NCBI GenBank assembly: GCA_017546745.1
Contig: JAFYRZ010000100.1
Coordinates: 1 to 10,344 of the forward strand
From: Clostridia bacterium
GTDB lineage: Bacteria > Bacillota_A > Clostridia > Oscillospirales > CAG-272
DNA: 10,344 nucleotides
Reading direction: 5' to 3'
In this document: positions 1-7,300 of the stretch, piece by piece
How positions within the stretch are numbered: position 1 is the first letter of the stretch
Layout of the letters: each line of letters opens with the position of its first letter
Notes under the pieces: generated by a model
What the model was told of the DNA's origin: nothing
Databases searched by the model: none
What the model saw: only the letters and a program-made list of their open reading frames with translations
Made by a program: the position numbers and the translations under genes

Positions 1-110
1 CAAGTTCAAGCTTCCAAAAACTTGACTTCGTTCGTTTCTTTCCTTGTTCGGTTTTCTATGCACAGTTTAGTGCAACCAAAGCGTGAAGTACAAGCGCTTT
101 TGTATATACG
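1..110. other. Non-coding flank, no gene identified
   Basis: I see no supported gene here. Frame 1 is open from the window edge to a stop at 151-153, but its translation is low-complexity and runs through a terminator hairpin, so I do not call it. CAAGTT (1-6) and AACTTG (19-24) form a short inverted repeat, and TACAA (89-93) with TTGTA (100-104) another. On the minus strand, the complement of 40-66 contains GAAAACCGAACA, which resembles the GAAAACTGAACA-type block common in Firmicutes rRNA spacers; this is a weak resemblance only. Confidence 0.4.
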
Positions 111-138
111 AAGTTCGGCAAAAGCCGAGCTTTTTTGT
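111..138 (+). terminator. Intrinsic terminator of an upstream transcript
   Basis: AGTTCGGC (112-119) pairs with GCCGAGCT (124-131) through eight pairs including one G-U, around an AAAA loop, and is followed directly by six Ts (131-136). It ends a + strand unit whose gene lies left of the window. Confidence 0.8.
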
Positions 139-172
139 TTTATAGGCTTTTAGATTTTATTGTTAAATACTT

Positions 173-211
173 CCCTGATAGTCTGAGATATGGCTTATCG
201 GGGCTTTTTTT
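173..211 (+). terminator. Second, tandem intrinsic terminator
   Basis: CCCTGATA (173-180) pairs with TATCGGGG (196-203), eight pairs with one T-G wobble, followed by C and a run of Ts (205-211). It lies about 35 bases after the first terminator and upstream of the promoter at 248, so it insulates the deacylase gene. The ATG at 190 sits in the loop of this hairpin, which argues strongly against that ATG as the deacylase start. Confidence 0.7.
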
Positions 212-247
212 ACTTTAAATTTAATGACAATTTCTGTTTTGCTTTCA

Positions 248-276
248 TTGACTTTGCGTTCGGATTGTGCTATAAT
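248..276 (+). promoter_or_regulatory. Sigma-A type promoter of the deacylase gene
   Basis: TTGACT (248-253) and a perfect TATAAT (271-276) are separated by exactly 17 bases, with an extended -10 TGC at 268-270. Transcription should begin near 283, leaving a leader of about 40 nt before ATG 325. It shares its design (TTGACT, 17-bp spacer, TGN before the -10) with the promoters at 2865 and 4329. Confidence 0.85.
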
Positions 277-324
277 GTATCCGTAAAGTTACGCTCTGTT
301 GAGCGCTTGAAAGGGACTCTTTTG

Positions 325-1917
325 ATGTTAGATCTACTTATAAAAAACGCGAGAATCATAGACGGTACAGGTGCGCCCGCATACCTTGGCGCGGTTGGCG
401 TTAAGGACGGCAGGATTGTAATGGCACACGGAACCGAGGACGCGGCGGAGGTTATTGACGCTGCGGGCCGTTGTCTTGTCCCCGGCTTTATCGACTCGCA
501 CTCGCATAGCGATCTTATGATCGGTTCATACGACTCGCATATATTTAAAACGAACCAGGGTATTACGACCGAGGTCGTTGGTCAGTGCGGACTTTCGGTA
601 GCGCCGATTGACCCGAAAAGCCTTAAGGACGTACAGGAAAGGCTTACCTCGGGAACGACCTTTTTCCATGACGATATGGTAAATTGGACGACTTTTGCGC
701 ATTATCTTGAGTACGCAGACACCCTGCCCAAGACCACAAATATAAAGAGCTACGTAGGTCACAGCTCCTTGAGGATCGCTGCTATGGGGCTTGAAAATCG
801 CCCGGCGACAGCGCTTGAGCTTGACAGGATGAAGGGAATGCTGCGCGAGGCGATGCAGGCAGGTGCGGCTGGATTTTCCACAGGTCTTATTTACACGCCG
901 AGCTGTTATGCGACCGACGAGGAGATAGTTGAGCTCGCTAAGGTCGCGGCAGAGTACGACGGCATTTACGCGAGCCATATGCGCGACGAGTCTAACCTCG
1001 TCGTCGAGTCGGTAAAGGAAACCATAAACGTCGGTAGGCTTTCGGGTGCAAGAGTATGCATTTCCCACCATAAGATGCTTGGCAAGCAGAACTGGGGTCG
1101 CCAAAAGGAAACTCTGAGTTTAATAAATGAGGCGAACGCCGAGGGCGTATCCGTCATTTGCGACCAGTATCCGTACACGAGAAATATGACCTCGCTTAAT
1201 GCGTGTATGCCGCCCTGGCACTTCTCGGAGGGACACGCTACGGTTACCGAAAGGCTTAAGGACAAGAGCTTTCGCGCTAAGATGAGGGCTGAGATCGAGG
1301 ACCCCAATACCCCGTACGATAACTATTTTCTTAACGCGGGCGGCTTTGGCGGTATCTACGTTTATACGGCAGAGAACACCCCGAATGCGGAGGGAATGTT
1401 TATCAGCGAATATGCAGAGAAATACGGAATTGACCCCTGGGATGCGCTCTTTGATATCTGTGCCGACAGCAATTATTCCGCCGGCGCGGTATACTCGAGC
1501 ATGTGCGACGAGGACGTTTGCGAGATAATCAAAAGCCCGTACGCTATTGTCGGAACGGACGGATTTACGAGAACGCTTACAGAAAAGGGCCACCCCAGAA
1601 CGACCGCAACCTTCCCCCACGCGATAAACTATTTTGTGAAAGAAAAGAAAATACTCACGCTTGAGGAGATGATACGTAAGATGACGGGGCTTTCCGCAGA
1701 TTATTTGCGTATCCCTAACAAGGGTGTTATCAAGGACGGATATGACGCAGACTTGGTTCTTTTTGACTACAATAGTTTACAAGACACCGCAACGTACGAC
1801 AACTCTAACAGCCTTACCGAGGGTATCGATTACGTTATAGTTGGCGGCGAGATCGTTTATCATAACAAGGAGCTTACGGGCAGATATCCGGGAAAAATGC
1901 TTCGCCATTCGAGATAA
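325..1917 (+). CDS. N-acyl-D-amino-acid deacylase (D-aminoacylase), amidohydrolase superfamily
   Basis: This 530-residue protein belongs to the metal-dependent amidohydrolases that hydrolyse N-acyl-D-amino acids to a carboxylate and the free D-amino acid (EC 3.5.1.81 group). The length fits the family. Visible active-site features are the HxH metal motif in FIDSHSHSD (His59, His61), the family's metal-bridging Cys in GQCG (Cys88), His218 in SHMRDE, His248/His249 in ISHHK, and the catalytic Asp412 in GTDG followed by HPR (423-425). N- and C-terminal beta segments (LLIKNARIIDGTG; DADLVLFD) form the small beta domain. No signal peptide is visible, so it should be cytoplasmic. The ATG at 325 is chosen because AAGGGA (311-316) lies eight bases upstream; the in-frame ATG at 190 precedes the promoter and lies in a terminator loop. 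The gene appears monocistronic. The acyl and amino-acid specificity (general, D-Glu or D-Asp) cannot be read from the sequence. A role in recycling D-amino acids from peptidoglycan or diet is inference. Confidence 0.92.
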   Translation: MLDLLIKNARIIDGTGAPAYLGAVGVKDGRIVMAHGTEDAAEVIDAAGRCLVPGFIDSHSHSDLMIGSYDSHIFKTNQGITTEVVGQCGLSVAPIDPKSLKDVQERLTSGTTFFHDDMVNWTTFAHYLEYADTLPKTTNIKSYVGHSSLRIAAMGLENRPATALELDRMKGMLREAMQAGAAGFSTGLIYTPSCYATDEEIVELAKVAAEYDGIYASHMRDESNLVVESVKETINVGRLSGARVCISHHKMLGKQNWGRQKETLSLINEANAEGVSVICDQYPYTRNMTSLNACMPPWHFSEGHATVTERLKDKSFRAKMRAEIEDPNTPYDNYFLNAGGFGGIYVYTAENTPNAEGMFISEYAEKYGIDPWDALFDICADSNYSAGAVYSSMCDEDVCEIIKSPYAIVGTDGFTRTLTEKGHPRTTATFPHAINYFVKEKKILTLEEMIRKMTGLSADYLRIPNKGVIKDGYDADLVLFDYNSLQDTATYDNSNSLTEGIDYVIVGGEIVYHNKELTGRYPGKMLRHSR

Positions 1918-1930
1918 ATTTTCGGCTCGT

Positions 1931-1979
1931 ATCGGCACTCGGTCAGCCCGCTTTGGTGGGTGATACGGTGCGATTTTTT
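1931..1979 (+). terminator. Intrinsic terminator after the deacylase gene
   Basis: ATCGGCAC (1931-1938, one bulged G) pairs with GTGCGAT (1968-1974). A nested inner stem, TCAGCCC (1943-1949) with GGGTGA (1958-1963, one bulge), lies inside, and TTTTTT (1974-1979) follows. It begins 13 bases after the stop codon. Confidence 0.7.
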
Positions 1980-2004
1980 GGATAATGAATATTTTTGACA
2001 TAGC

Positions 2005-2027
2005 ACCGGTCGGACACGTCGGTTTTT
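2005..2027 (+). other. Weak hairpin with T-run upstream of the EEP gene
   Basis: ACCGG (2005-2009) can pair with TCGGT (2019-2023, one wobble), followed by TTTTT (2023-2027). TTGACA (1995-2000) lies just upstream and matches a -35, but no acceptable -10 is found 16-19 bases later. The element could be a weak back-up terminator or part of a regulatory site. The promoter of the next gene is not identified. Confidence 0.3.
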
Positions 2028-2079
2028 AAAAAACAAATAAAAATGTAACGCAATATTTACATATTAAGGAGATTTTACT

Positions 2080-2841
2080 ATGAAGCTTAAGGTTTGTAGC
2101 TTTAACGCGAGATTCGCTTCTGATCACGAAAGCGATGGGATTAACAACTTCTTTAACCGTACGGAAAGGATCAAGGAGTTTCTTAATGAGACTGATCCCG
2201 ACGTTATCGGCTTTCAGGAGATAACCCCCGAGATGCGCGAGTGGTTCGTTGATAATATGCCCGACTATTATATCGTTGGCGGCGGCAGAAATCCCGACTA
2301 TTCGGGCGAGTCGTCGATGATCGGATTTAAGAAGCGCGATATGATGCTTATTTCCTGCGACACGGTTGCGCTCTCCTCCTCGCCCTCTGTACCCGGCTCT
2401 CGCTACGAGGGCAGTGACCAGTCAAGGTGCCCGAGAATCTACACGAGAGTAAAGCTTGCGCACAAGGATATGGCAGAGCCCTTTTACGCATATAACGTTC
2501 ATACCGACCACATAGGAAAAATGTCGCGCACGCTTGCTATTATGCAGCTTGTACAGGACGTATCCGGCCACGACCTGCCGTTCGTTATGACCGGTGACTT
2601 TAATGCGCAGCCCGATGCGAGCGAGTTGAATCTCATTACAAAGAACCCGAGATTCGTTGACACCACCGCCGACCTCGGCTATACCTTCCACGGCTTTGGC
2701 AAGTACGAGGGAGTTAAGATCGACTACATTTTTGCCGACGCAAAAATGACTGTGGTCGAGTCCTGTCGCACGCATGCTGACGCGGTTGACGGTGTTTACG
2801 TTTCCGACCATTGCCCGATTTTTACCGTTTTTGATATATAA
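2080..2841 (+). CDS. Endonuclease/exonuclease/phosphatase (EEP) family metal-dependent hydrolase
   Basis: This 253-residue single-domain protein has the full set of EEP (DNase I-like) motifs: SFNAR (Asn9), GFQE with the metal-binding Glu47, the NVHTDH segment with His141, TGDFN with Asp173 and Asn175, KIDYIF with Asp215, and the terminal SDHCPIF with the Asp243-His244 pair. The family cleaves phosphodiester or phosphomonoester bonds using Mg2+; members act on nucleic acids, inositol phosphates or sphingomyelin. No signal peptide or membrane segment is present, so a cytoplasmic location is expected. The start at 2080 is supported by AAGGAG (2066-2071) eight bases upstream. The gene is separated from the deacylase by a terminator and from the glycosyltransferase by a new promoter, so it is probably a single-gene unit. 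The substrate cannot be assigned: exonuclease III/APE-like DNA repair motifs are not obvious, and a small-molecule phosphodiesterase is as likely. Confidence 0.88.
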   Translation: MKLKVCSFNARFASDHESDGINNFFNRTERIKEFLNETDPDVIGFQEITPEMREWFVDNMPDYYIVGGGRNPDYSGESSMIGFKKRDMMLISCDTVALSSSPSVPGSRYEGSDQSRCPRIYTRVKLAHKDMAEPFYAYNVHTDHIGKMSRTLAIMQLVQDVSGHDLPFVMTGDFNAQPDASELNLITKNPRFVDTTADLGYTFHGFGKYEGVKIDYIFADAKMTVVESCRTHADAVDGVYVSDHCPIFTVFDI

Positions 2842-2864
2842 AGCTTTAATTCCGTATTTATCTA

Positions 2865-2893
2865 TTGACTTTTTATTTCATTGGTGTTAAAAT
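2865..2893 (+). promoter_or_regulatory. Sigma-A type promoter of the glycosyltransferase gene
   Basis: TTGACT (2865-2870) and TAAAAT (2888-2893) are spaced by 17 bases, with an extended -10 TGT at 2885-2887. The predicted start near 2900 falls after the TTG at 2897, which rules that codon out as a translation start and leaves a leader of about 100 nt. Confidence 0.85.
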
Positions 2894-2907
2894 AGATTGA
2901 ATAGGTA

Positions 2908-2971
2908 TGACCGCAGAGGCATCTGCGCGACGGAAAAGGCGAAAATTTGCCGTCCCGGGGTTTGTCGGTCA
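2908..2971 (+). promoter_or_regulatory. Structured 5' leader of the glycosyltransferase mRNA
   Basis: TGACCG (2908-2913) and CGGTCA (2966-2971) can close a domain holding two internal hairpins: CGCAGA/TCTGCG around a GGCA loop (2912-2927, sharing two bases with the closing stem) and GACGG/CCGTC (2929-2933 with 2950-2954). An alternative GGC/GCC pairing (2938-2940 with 2949-2951) competes with the last stem. The fold resembles a three-way junction. I do not recognise a known riboswitch consensus in it, and the folding is read by eye. Confidence 0.4.
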
Positions 2972-2986
2972 GACTTTTTAGGAAGT

Positions 2987-2994
2987 GAGGTGAG
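2987..2994 (+). promoter_or_regulatory. Ribosome binding site fixing the TTG start at 2999
   Basis: GAGGTGAG matches the anti-Shine-Dalgarno (AGGAGGTGA-type) and its GG core lies eight bases before TTG 2999. No ATG or GTG occurs in frame at a comparable distance; the first in-frame ATG lies inside the conserved GT2 fold (codon 11 of the chosen frame). Confidence 0.75.
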
Positions 2995-2998
2995 AATA

Positions 2999-4102
2999 TT
3001 GAACGCAGAAATCAAGGTTACGGTCATTATGCCGATCTATAACGCATACGAATATTTGCGCCCTGCGCTCGACAGTATTCTCGACCAGACGCTTCGCGAG
3101 ATAGAGGTAATCTGTATTGACGACGGCTCTACCGACCACACGCTTGAGCTTCTTAAAGAGTATCAGAAGCGCGACGAGCGCGTGCGCATCGTGACCGAGA
3201 ACAACGCGGGTCCGTCTATCGCAAGAAACAAGGGCATCGTTCGTGCGCGAGGCGAGTACACGATCTTTCTTGATGCGGACGATTTTTACGAGCTCGACCT
3301 GCTTGAGTCGCTCGTTGCGCTTGCAGACGAGCGCAGCCTCGATATCGCTATCGCGGACTACGATATGTATAACGATAAGCAGGCGAGGTTTGAGAAATCC
3401 ATCGACGGAGAGAGCAGCGTTGGCACGGATGAGGGAGATATAATCTCCGGAAGCGTTTATCCCGACAGCATCTTCCAGTCCACGACGGGCTACGTTTGGA
3501 ATAAGCTTTTCAGAACCTCGTTTATCAGGGATAAGCAGCTTATCTTCTCGCCCGAGCTTTACGTTTTCGAGGACGTTTACTTCGTTATCACCTCTATGGC
3601 TATGGCGAGCAGGGTGGGAAAGATCAAAAGAGTTCTTTTACACCACAGGATCTACTCTAACCAGTCGCGCCCTAAGCTGTTTAAAAAATACTTCGACAGA
3701 ATTCCCTTGGTCTACCTTAAAATCAAGGATTTTCTGACTGCGAAGGGCGTTTATATTCCGTTTTCGCGTTCCTTCCTTAACGTTTCGGCAAGCCGCTGCT
3801 ATAAGGTTTATAACCTGCTTTGGCACGACGCTAAGGGACGCTTTTGGGATCTTTTGCACTCGGGTGCGGCGGACAGCCTTGGCTGGCTTGCGTACGATCA
3901 GAGCGAGTTTGACGATCCTGCTGTTTGCGAGTTCGTTGCAAACGTTGGACTGTACACCCACGCGCAGTACGCTAAGATAGAGGGTAAGGCGAGCGATGGT
4001 GCGGATCACCTTAGCGCAAGCAGGCTTCAAAAGAGGATAAAGAGGGCGCAGCAGAGGAAAAAGCTTGCCGCATTCTTTGCTAAATTTAAGAGGAAAAAAT
4101 AA
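2999..4102 (+). CDS. GT2 family glycosyltransferase (GT-A fold)
   Basis: This 367-residue protein transfers a sugar from a nucleotide-sugar donor to a surface polysaccharide, lipid or protein acceptor. The N-terminal GT-A domain is typical of family 2: KVTVIMPIYN at the first beta strand, DDGSTD (41-46) for the nucleotide, NAGPSIARNKGI (69-80), and DADD (92-95), the DXD motif binding the metal and diphosphate. The middle part (GYVWNKLFR, then FEDVYFV) matches the acceptor region of bacterial capsule and exopolysaccharide transferases. No transmembrane segment is seen. The last 25 or so residues are strongly basic (QKRIKRAQQRKKL, ending KFKRKK), which could hold the enzyme at the inner face of the membrane. 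The TTG at 2999 is the chosen start because of the GAGGTGAG site and because the upstream TTG at 2897 lies before the predicted transcript. The gene is flanked by its own promoter and a strong terminator, unlike most such enzymes, which sit in polysaccharide clusters. Donor and acceptor are unknown. Confidence 0.88.
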   Translation: MNAEIKVTVIMPIYNAYEYLRPALDSILDQTLREIEVICIDDGSTDHTLELLKEYQKRDERVRIVTENNAGPSIARNKGIVRARGEYTIFLDADDFYELDLLESLVALADERSLDIAIADYDMYNDKQARFEKSIDGESSVGTDEGDIISGSVYPDSIFQSTTGYVWNKLFRTSFIRDKQLIFSPELYVFEDVYFVITSMAMASRVGKIKRVLLHHRIYSNQSRPKLFKKYFDRIPLVYLKIKDFLTAKGVYIPFSRSFLNVSASRCYKVYNLLWHDAKGRFWDLLHSGAADSLGWLAYDQSEFDDPAVCEFVANVGLYTHAQYAKIEGKASDGADHLSASRLQKRIKRAQQRKKLAAFFAKFKRKK

Positions 4103-4113
4103 ATAAAGAGATT

Positions 4114-4150
4114 AAACGGGTTGTGACCGATTGTCACGACCCGTTTTTTT
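4114..4150 (+). terminator. Strong intrinsic terminator after the glycosyltransferase gene
   Basis: A 12-bp stem, ACGGGTTGTGAC (4116-4127) with GTCACGACCCGT (4133-4144) and a single T-G wobble, encloses a CGATT loop and runs into seven Ts (4144-4150). It lies 11 bases after the stop codon. Confidence 0.92.
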
Positions 4151-4172
4151 GTAACGGAAGACCTGTTTTTTC

Positions 4173-4246
4173 GCTTTGCTATCTCCCTCCTACCGCTTTG
4201 ACGATATCACTGTAGGGGAGGATAGTATCCTCCCGCTACGCGAAGC
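4173..4246. repeat. Nested inverted-repeat element (REP/MITE-like)
   Basis: The core is a near-perfect palindrome: GTAG-GGGAGGATA (4212-4224) faces TATCCTCCC-G-CTAC (4226-4239) around a single central G, with one bulged base. A second copy of the right arm, TATCTCCCTCCTAC (4180-4193), lies to the left and can pair with the same central arm. The outer ends GCTTTGC (4173-4179) and GCGAAGC (4240-4246) are also complementary with one wobble. From memory, TGTAGGGGAGGATAGTAT-like palindromes recur between genes in gut Clostridia genomes, so this is probably a dispersed repeat rather than a gene-specific regulator. It follows a terminator and is not itself followed by a T-run. Confidence 0.6.
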
Positions 4247-4253
4247 TTGTATT

Positions 4254-4272
4254 TTTGTGCAACTTGCACAAA
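4254..4272. repeat. Short perfect hairpin, TTTGTGC/GCACAAA
   Basis: TTTGTGC (4254-4260) and GCACAAA (4266-4272) are perfect inverted repeats around AACTT, followed by TTTT and then the G-run. It could be a weak terminator for read-through or an operator for the downstream gene. Confidence 0.45.
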
Positions 4273-4277
4273 TTTTC

Positions 4278-4286
4278 GGGGGGGGG
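4278..4286. repeat. Homopolymer run of nine Gs
   Basis: Nine consecutive Gs lie 42 bases upstream of the -35 box of the giant surface-protein gene. Runs of this length are prone to slippage. No other run like it occurs in the window. Confidence 0.9.
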
Positions 4287-4328
4287 TCTGTGCATTGTGC
4301 TGATTTACTAAAAATTTGCGTTTTTTCA

Positions 4329-4357
4329 TTGACTTATTTTGATATAAATGTTACAAT
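4329..4357 (+). promoter_or_regulatory. Sigma-A type promoter of the giant surface-protein gene
   Basis: TTGACT (4329-4334) and TACAAT (4352-4357) are separated by 17 bases, with an extended -10 TGT at 4349-4351. Transcription should begin near 4364, giving a short leader before AAGGAG (4382-4387) and ATG 4396. Confidence 0.85.
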
Positions 4358-4395
4358 ATATTATCTCAAAATTTTTTATTTAAGGAGAAAAAGAC

Positions 4396-7300
4396 ATGAA
4401 AAAGATCTTAGGTCTTGTTCTTGCACTCGTTTTGCTTGTCTCTGTTCTTGCGATCCTGCCTGTCGCAGCAGAGGGCGACGGCTCTTATCTTTATCTCGAC
4501 GACGGAATTACGTTTGTAAACGTTTCCGGAAACACCGAGACAAGGATCCCCGTTGCGGCAAAGGAAATTGCAACGAAGCCCGACGCTAATAAAACCGTTC
4601 AGGATTGCCTGAATGATTATATTAACGGCGACTATCCTCAGGTTACTAAGGATATCGCACAGGCGCTTCTTGACTATTGTACTGCTGCATACGATTACTT
4701 CAGCACTAAGTCTGAGAATCCCTACGTGGGCACGCGCCCTAACGGTGAACCCGTAACGGATACCTCTGACCTTATAAATGCTCCCGCTCCCGAAGTGATA
4801 ATCGACGACAAGGACGACGTTTATCTCGGTGCGGCGCTCGTTCTTGACGGAAATATGAAGCTCCGCTTCTATTTCAATGGCAATAACGTTAACGTAGAGC
4901 ACGACGGAAATTCCGGCGTTACAAACGCAGACGGATATTGCTACTATGACGTTGCGGTTATGCCCTTCGATATGGATAAGTCCGTTGAGCTTACGGTTGG
5001 CAACACCAAGATCAAGTACGCTCCCATCAACTACCTCAAGGCAAAGGTAAATGATGATGATCTCAAAGAGATCGTTGCAAGCATTTATGCTTACGGCGAT
5101 GCTGCTGAGAAATACATTCGTGAGGTTTGTCAGCACGGCAAAGATTACATCAAGCTTGACATCGTTAAGCCCGCAACCCTCTTCACCACCGGTATCGCGA
5201 ACACCGTTTGCGAACGCTGCGGTCAGACTATCGGTACCGAGGAAAGCATCGGCACTCCCACGACCAAGCATTATACGAGCGAGGAGCACGGCCTTTTCGG
5301 TGAGAAGGTTGAGATTTCTACTCTTCTCGGTGCAGGCGAGCATTTCTACGGTGAGGATGCCAAGAAGCTTTACGTAGAGTTCTCTCTTCTTTGGAACCCC
5401 TCGCTTGAGAATTATGCCCGCGAGAATAATGAGAATTATATGTATATGGGTATGTTTGGTACGGCTAACGGTAACAGTGTATCCGGCTACCAGACCGCAT
5501 ACCACCTTACCTTTGGTGAAAACTGCAAGGGCTTTGATTGTACCTGGATCGGCGGCTTTGAGCCGACCTCGTATAAATACAACGTTGGCGACGGTCCCTC
5601 TATGCAGCCCGGCAATAAGGATAACTTTGTTTATATCGGTAATTACGGTTGGCACAGAATCGGTTACGAGTTTGAGCAGACGACCGATCCCGAAACCGGA
5701 CTTCACACCATTACCGTTCACCTCTACGTTGATGGCACTCGGGTTTCCGGATATAAGGTTATAAGAGATAAGGACAACTCCTATCAGAACCTTCTTTACA
5801 CCGCTGACGTTGTAGACGGTGAGATCGTTTACACCGGCGACGTTAAGAGCGGCGTTTATATGTGGGCGTTTGAGCTCGCTAACGGCGGTAAGGCAGACGG
5901 CGATATGTACTTCACCTATGCGGACGTATTCGTAACCGCAGGCGACGGCTTCGTTATGCCCGTTGAGAAGGTATCTAACCCCAAGTATGCGACCTACACC
6001 GTTGATACTAACGTTAGCTTCAACGCTTCTACCTACTTTAAGCCCGTAGGTCTCGATACCTGTGCGCACGAGAATACTGCGGCAGGCGTTACTACTAAAG
6101 CTCCTACTCTCTTCGCTACCGGTGAAGCAACCGCTATCTGTACCGACTGCGGTAAGACTACCGATGGCACCGTTACCCTTGAAAAGCTTGAGGGCGAGGC
6201 AGTAGAGATCTTTACCCCCAGCGCATCTAAGGACGTTTTCGGCACTAACGTTAATATCGTAAACGACGTTCTTAAGGGTGACAACTTCTATCCCACCGAT
6301 GATAACCCCGAAGGCAAGTCCCTTTATGTAGAGTTCTCTATCCTTTGGAACGAGACGCTTGAGAACGTTGAGAACGGTAAGGCTCGTTACGTTCAGCTTG
6401 GCTCTTTGGGTGACGAAACCGGAAGCGATGATGGAAAGAGGCTCACTCCTTTCTTCATCGTGTTCAACCAGACCAAAGATCAGGAAAAGTTCTGGTGTCA
6501 GTATAACGGCGGATTTGAGACCGATAACAACAAGACTAACATTGTTGGCCCTACGCTCTATGATGACGTTCCCGAGTCCGATTGTATCTTCATTGGTGAC
6601 TACGGCTGGCACAGAATCGGTATTAAGTACACTCAGACCGCAGAGAATGTAAACGGTACTATTGAGTACACTCTTTACACCTCTCTTTACATAGACGGTG
6701 TTGAGAAGCTTGCTTATAAGGCAATCTACTCCAAGCATAATGGTGCTAATGGAAACATTGGCAAGAAGGGCACTGAGAACCTTCTTTATACCGCTGAACC
6801 CGTAGGCGACGGCGTTGGAAACTACAAGGACATCGCATCCGACAGATACGTATTCGCATACAGATTCGGTGAGAGCCACGAGTCTAACGACGAGAGCGCT
6901 TACTTTGTAATTAAGGATGCATATATCACCTGCGGTACTGATTTCGTTATGCCCGTAACTCCTATCGACAATCCCGCAAATGAAACCTTCACTCAGGATA
7001 ACGTTCAGCTTCCCGGTGAGCAGCACTTTAAGGACGGCGCTTTCGATTGCGATAGCGAGATCCACGCTTGGGCTTCCAAGCACACCGTTGATAAGGATCC
7101 TACCTGTACCGAGACAGGCTCTGAGTCTATCAAGTGTCTTGTTTGTGGCGAGATTAAGCCCGGCTCGTCCGTGTCTATTCCTACAACCGGCGAACATACC
7201 TGGGATACCGAGTATACCGTTGATGAAGAAGCTACCTGCAAACCCGGTAAGGAGTCTATTAAGTGTACCCGTTGTGGCACAATTCAGCCCGGCTCTACTC

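Noticed and set aside
1..153. Open frame running from the left edge to 153
   Set aside because: It runs through an intrinsic terminator hairpin, has no recognisable protein features and is short; chance openness is more likely.
526..1620. Overlapping minus-strand frames across the deacylase gene
   Set aside because: They lie wholly within a well-supported amidohydrolase with all catalytic motifs; their translations show no family features.
2908..2971. Known riboswitch class in the glycosyltransferase leader
   Set aside because: I compared it from memory with c-di-GMP, SAM, guanidine, fluoride, ZTP and THF types and saw none of their conserved core sequences, so I call it only a structured leader.
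2897..2998. TTG at 2897 as the glycosyltransferase start
   Set aside because: It precedes the predicted transcription start, lacks a ribosome binding site and adds 34 residues foreign to the GT2 fold, whereas TTG 2999 has a strong GAGGTGAG site.
4176..4589. 137-codon + strand frame overlapping the start of the giant gene
   Set aside because: It spans the palindrome, the G-run and the promoter, then overlaps the signal peptide in another frame; there is no ribosome binding site and no recognisable content.
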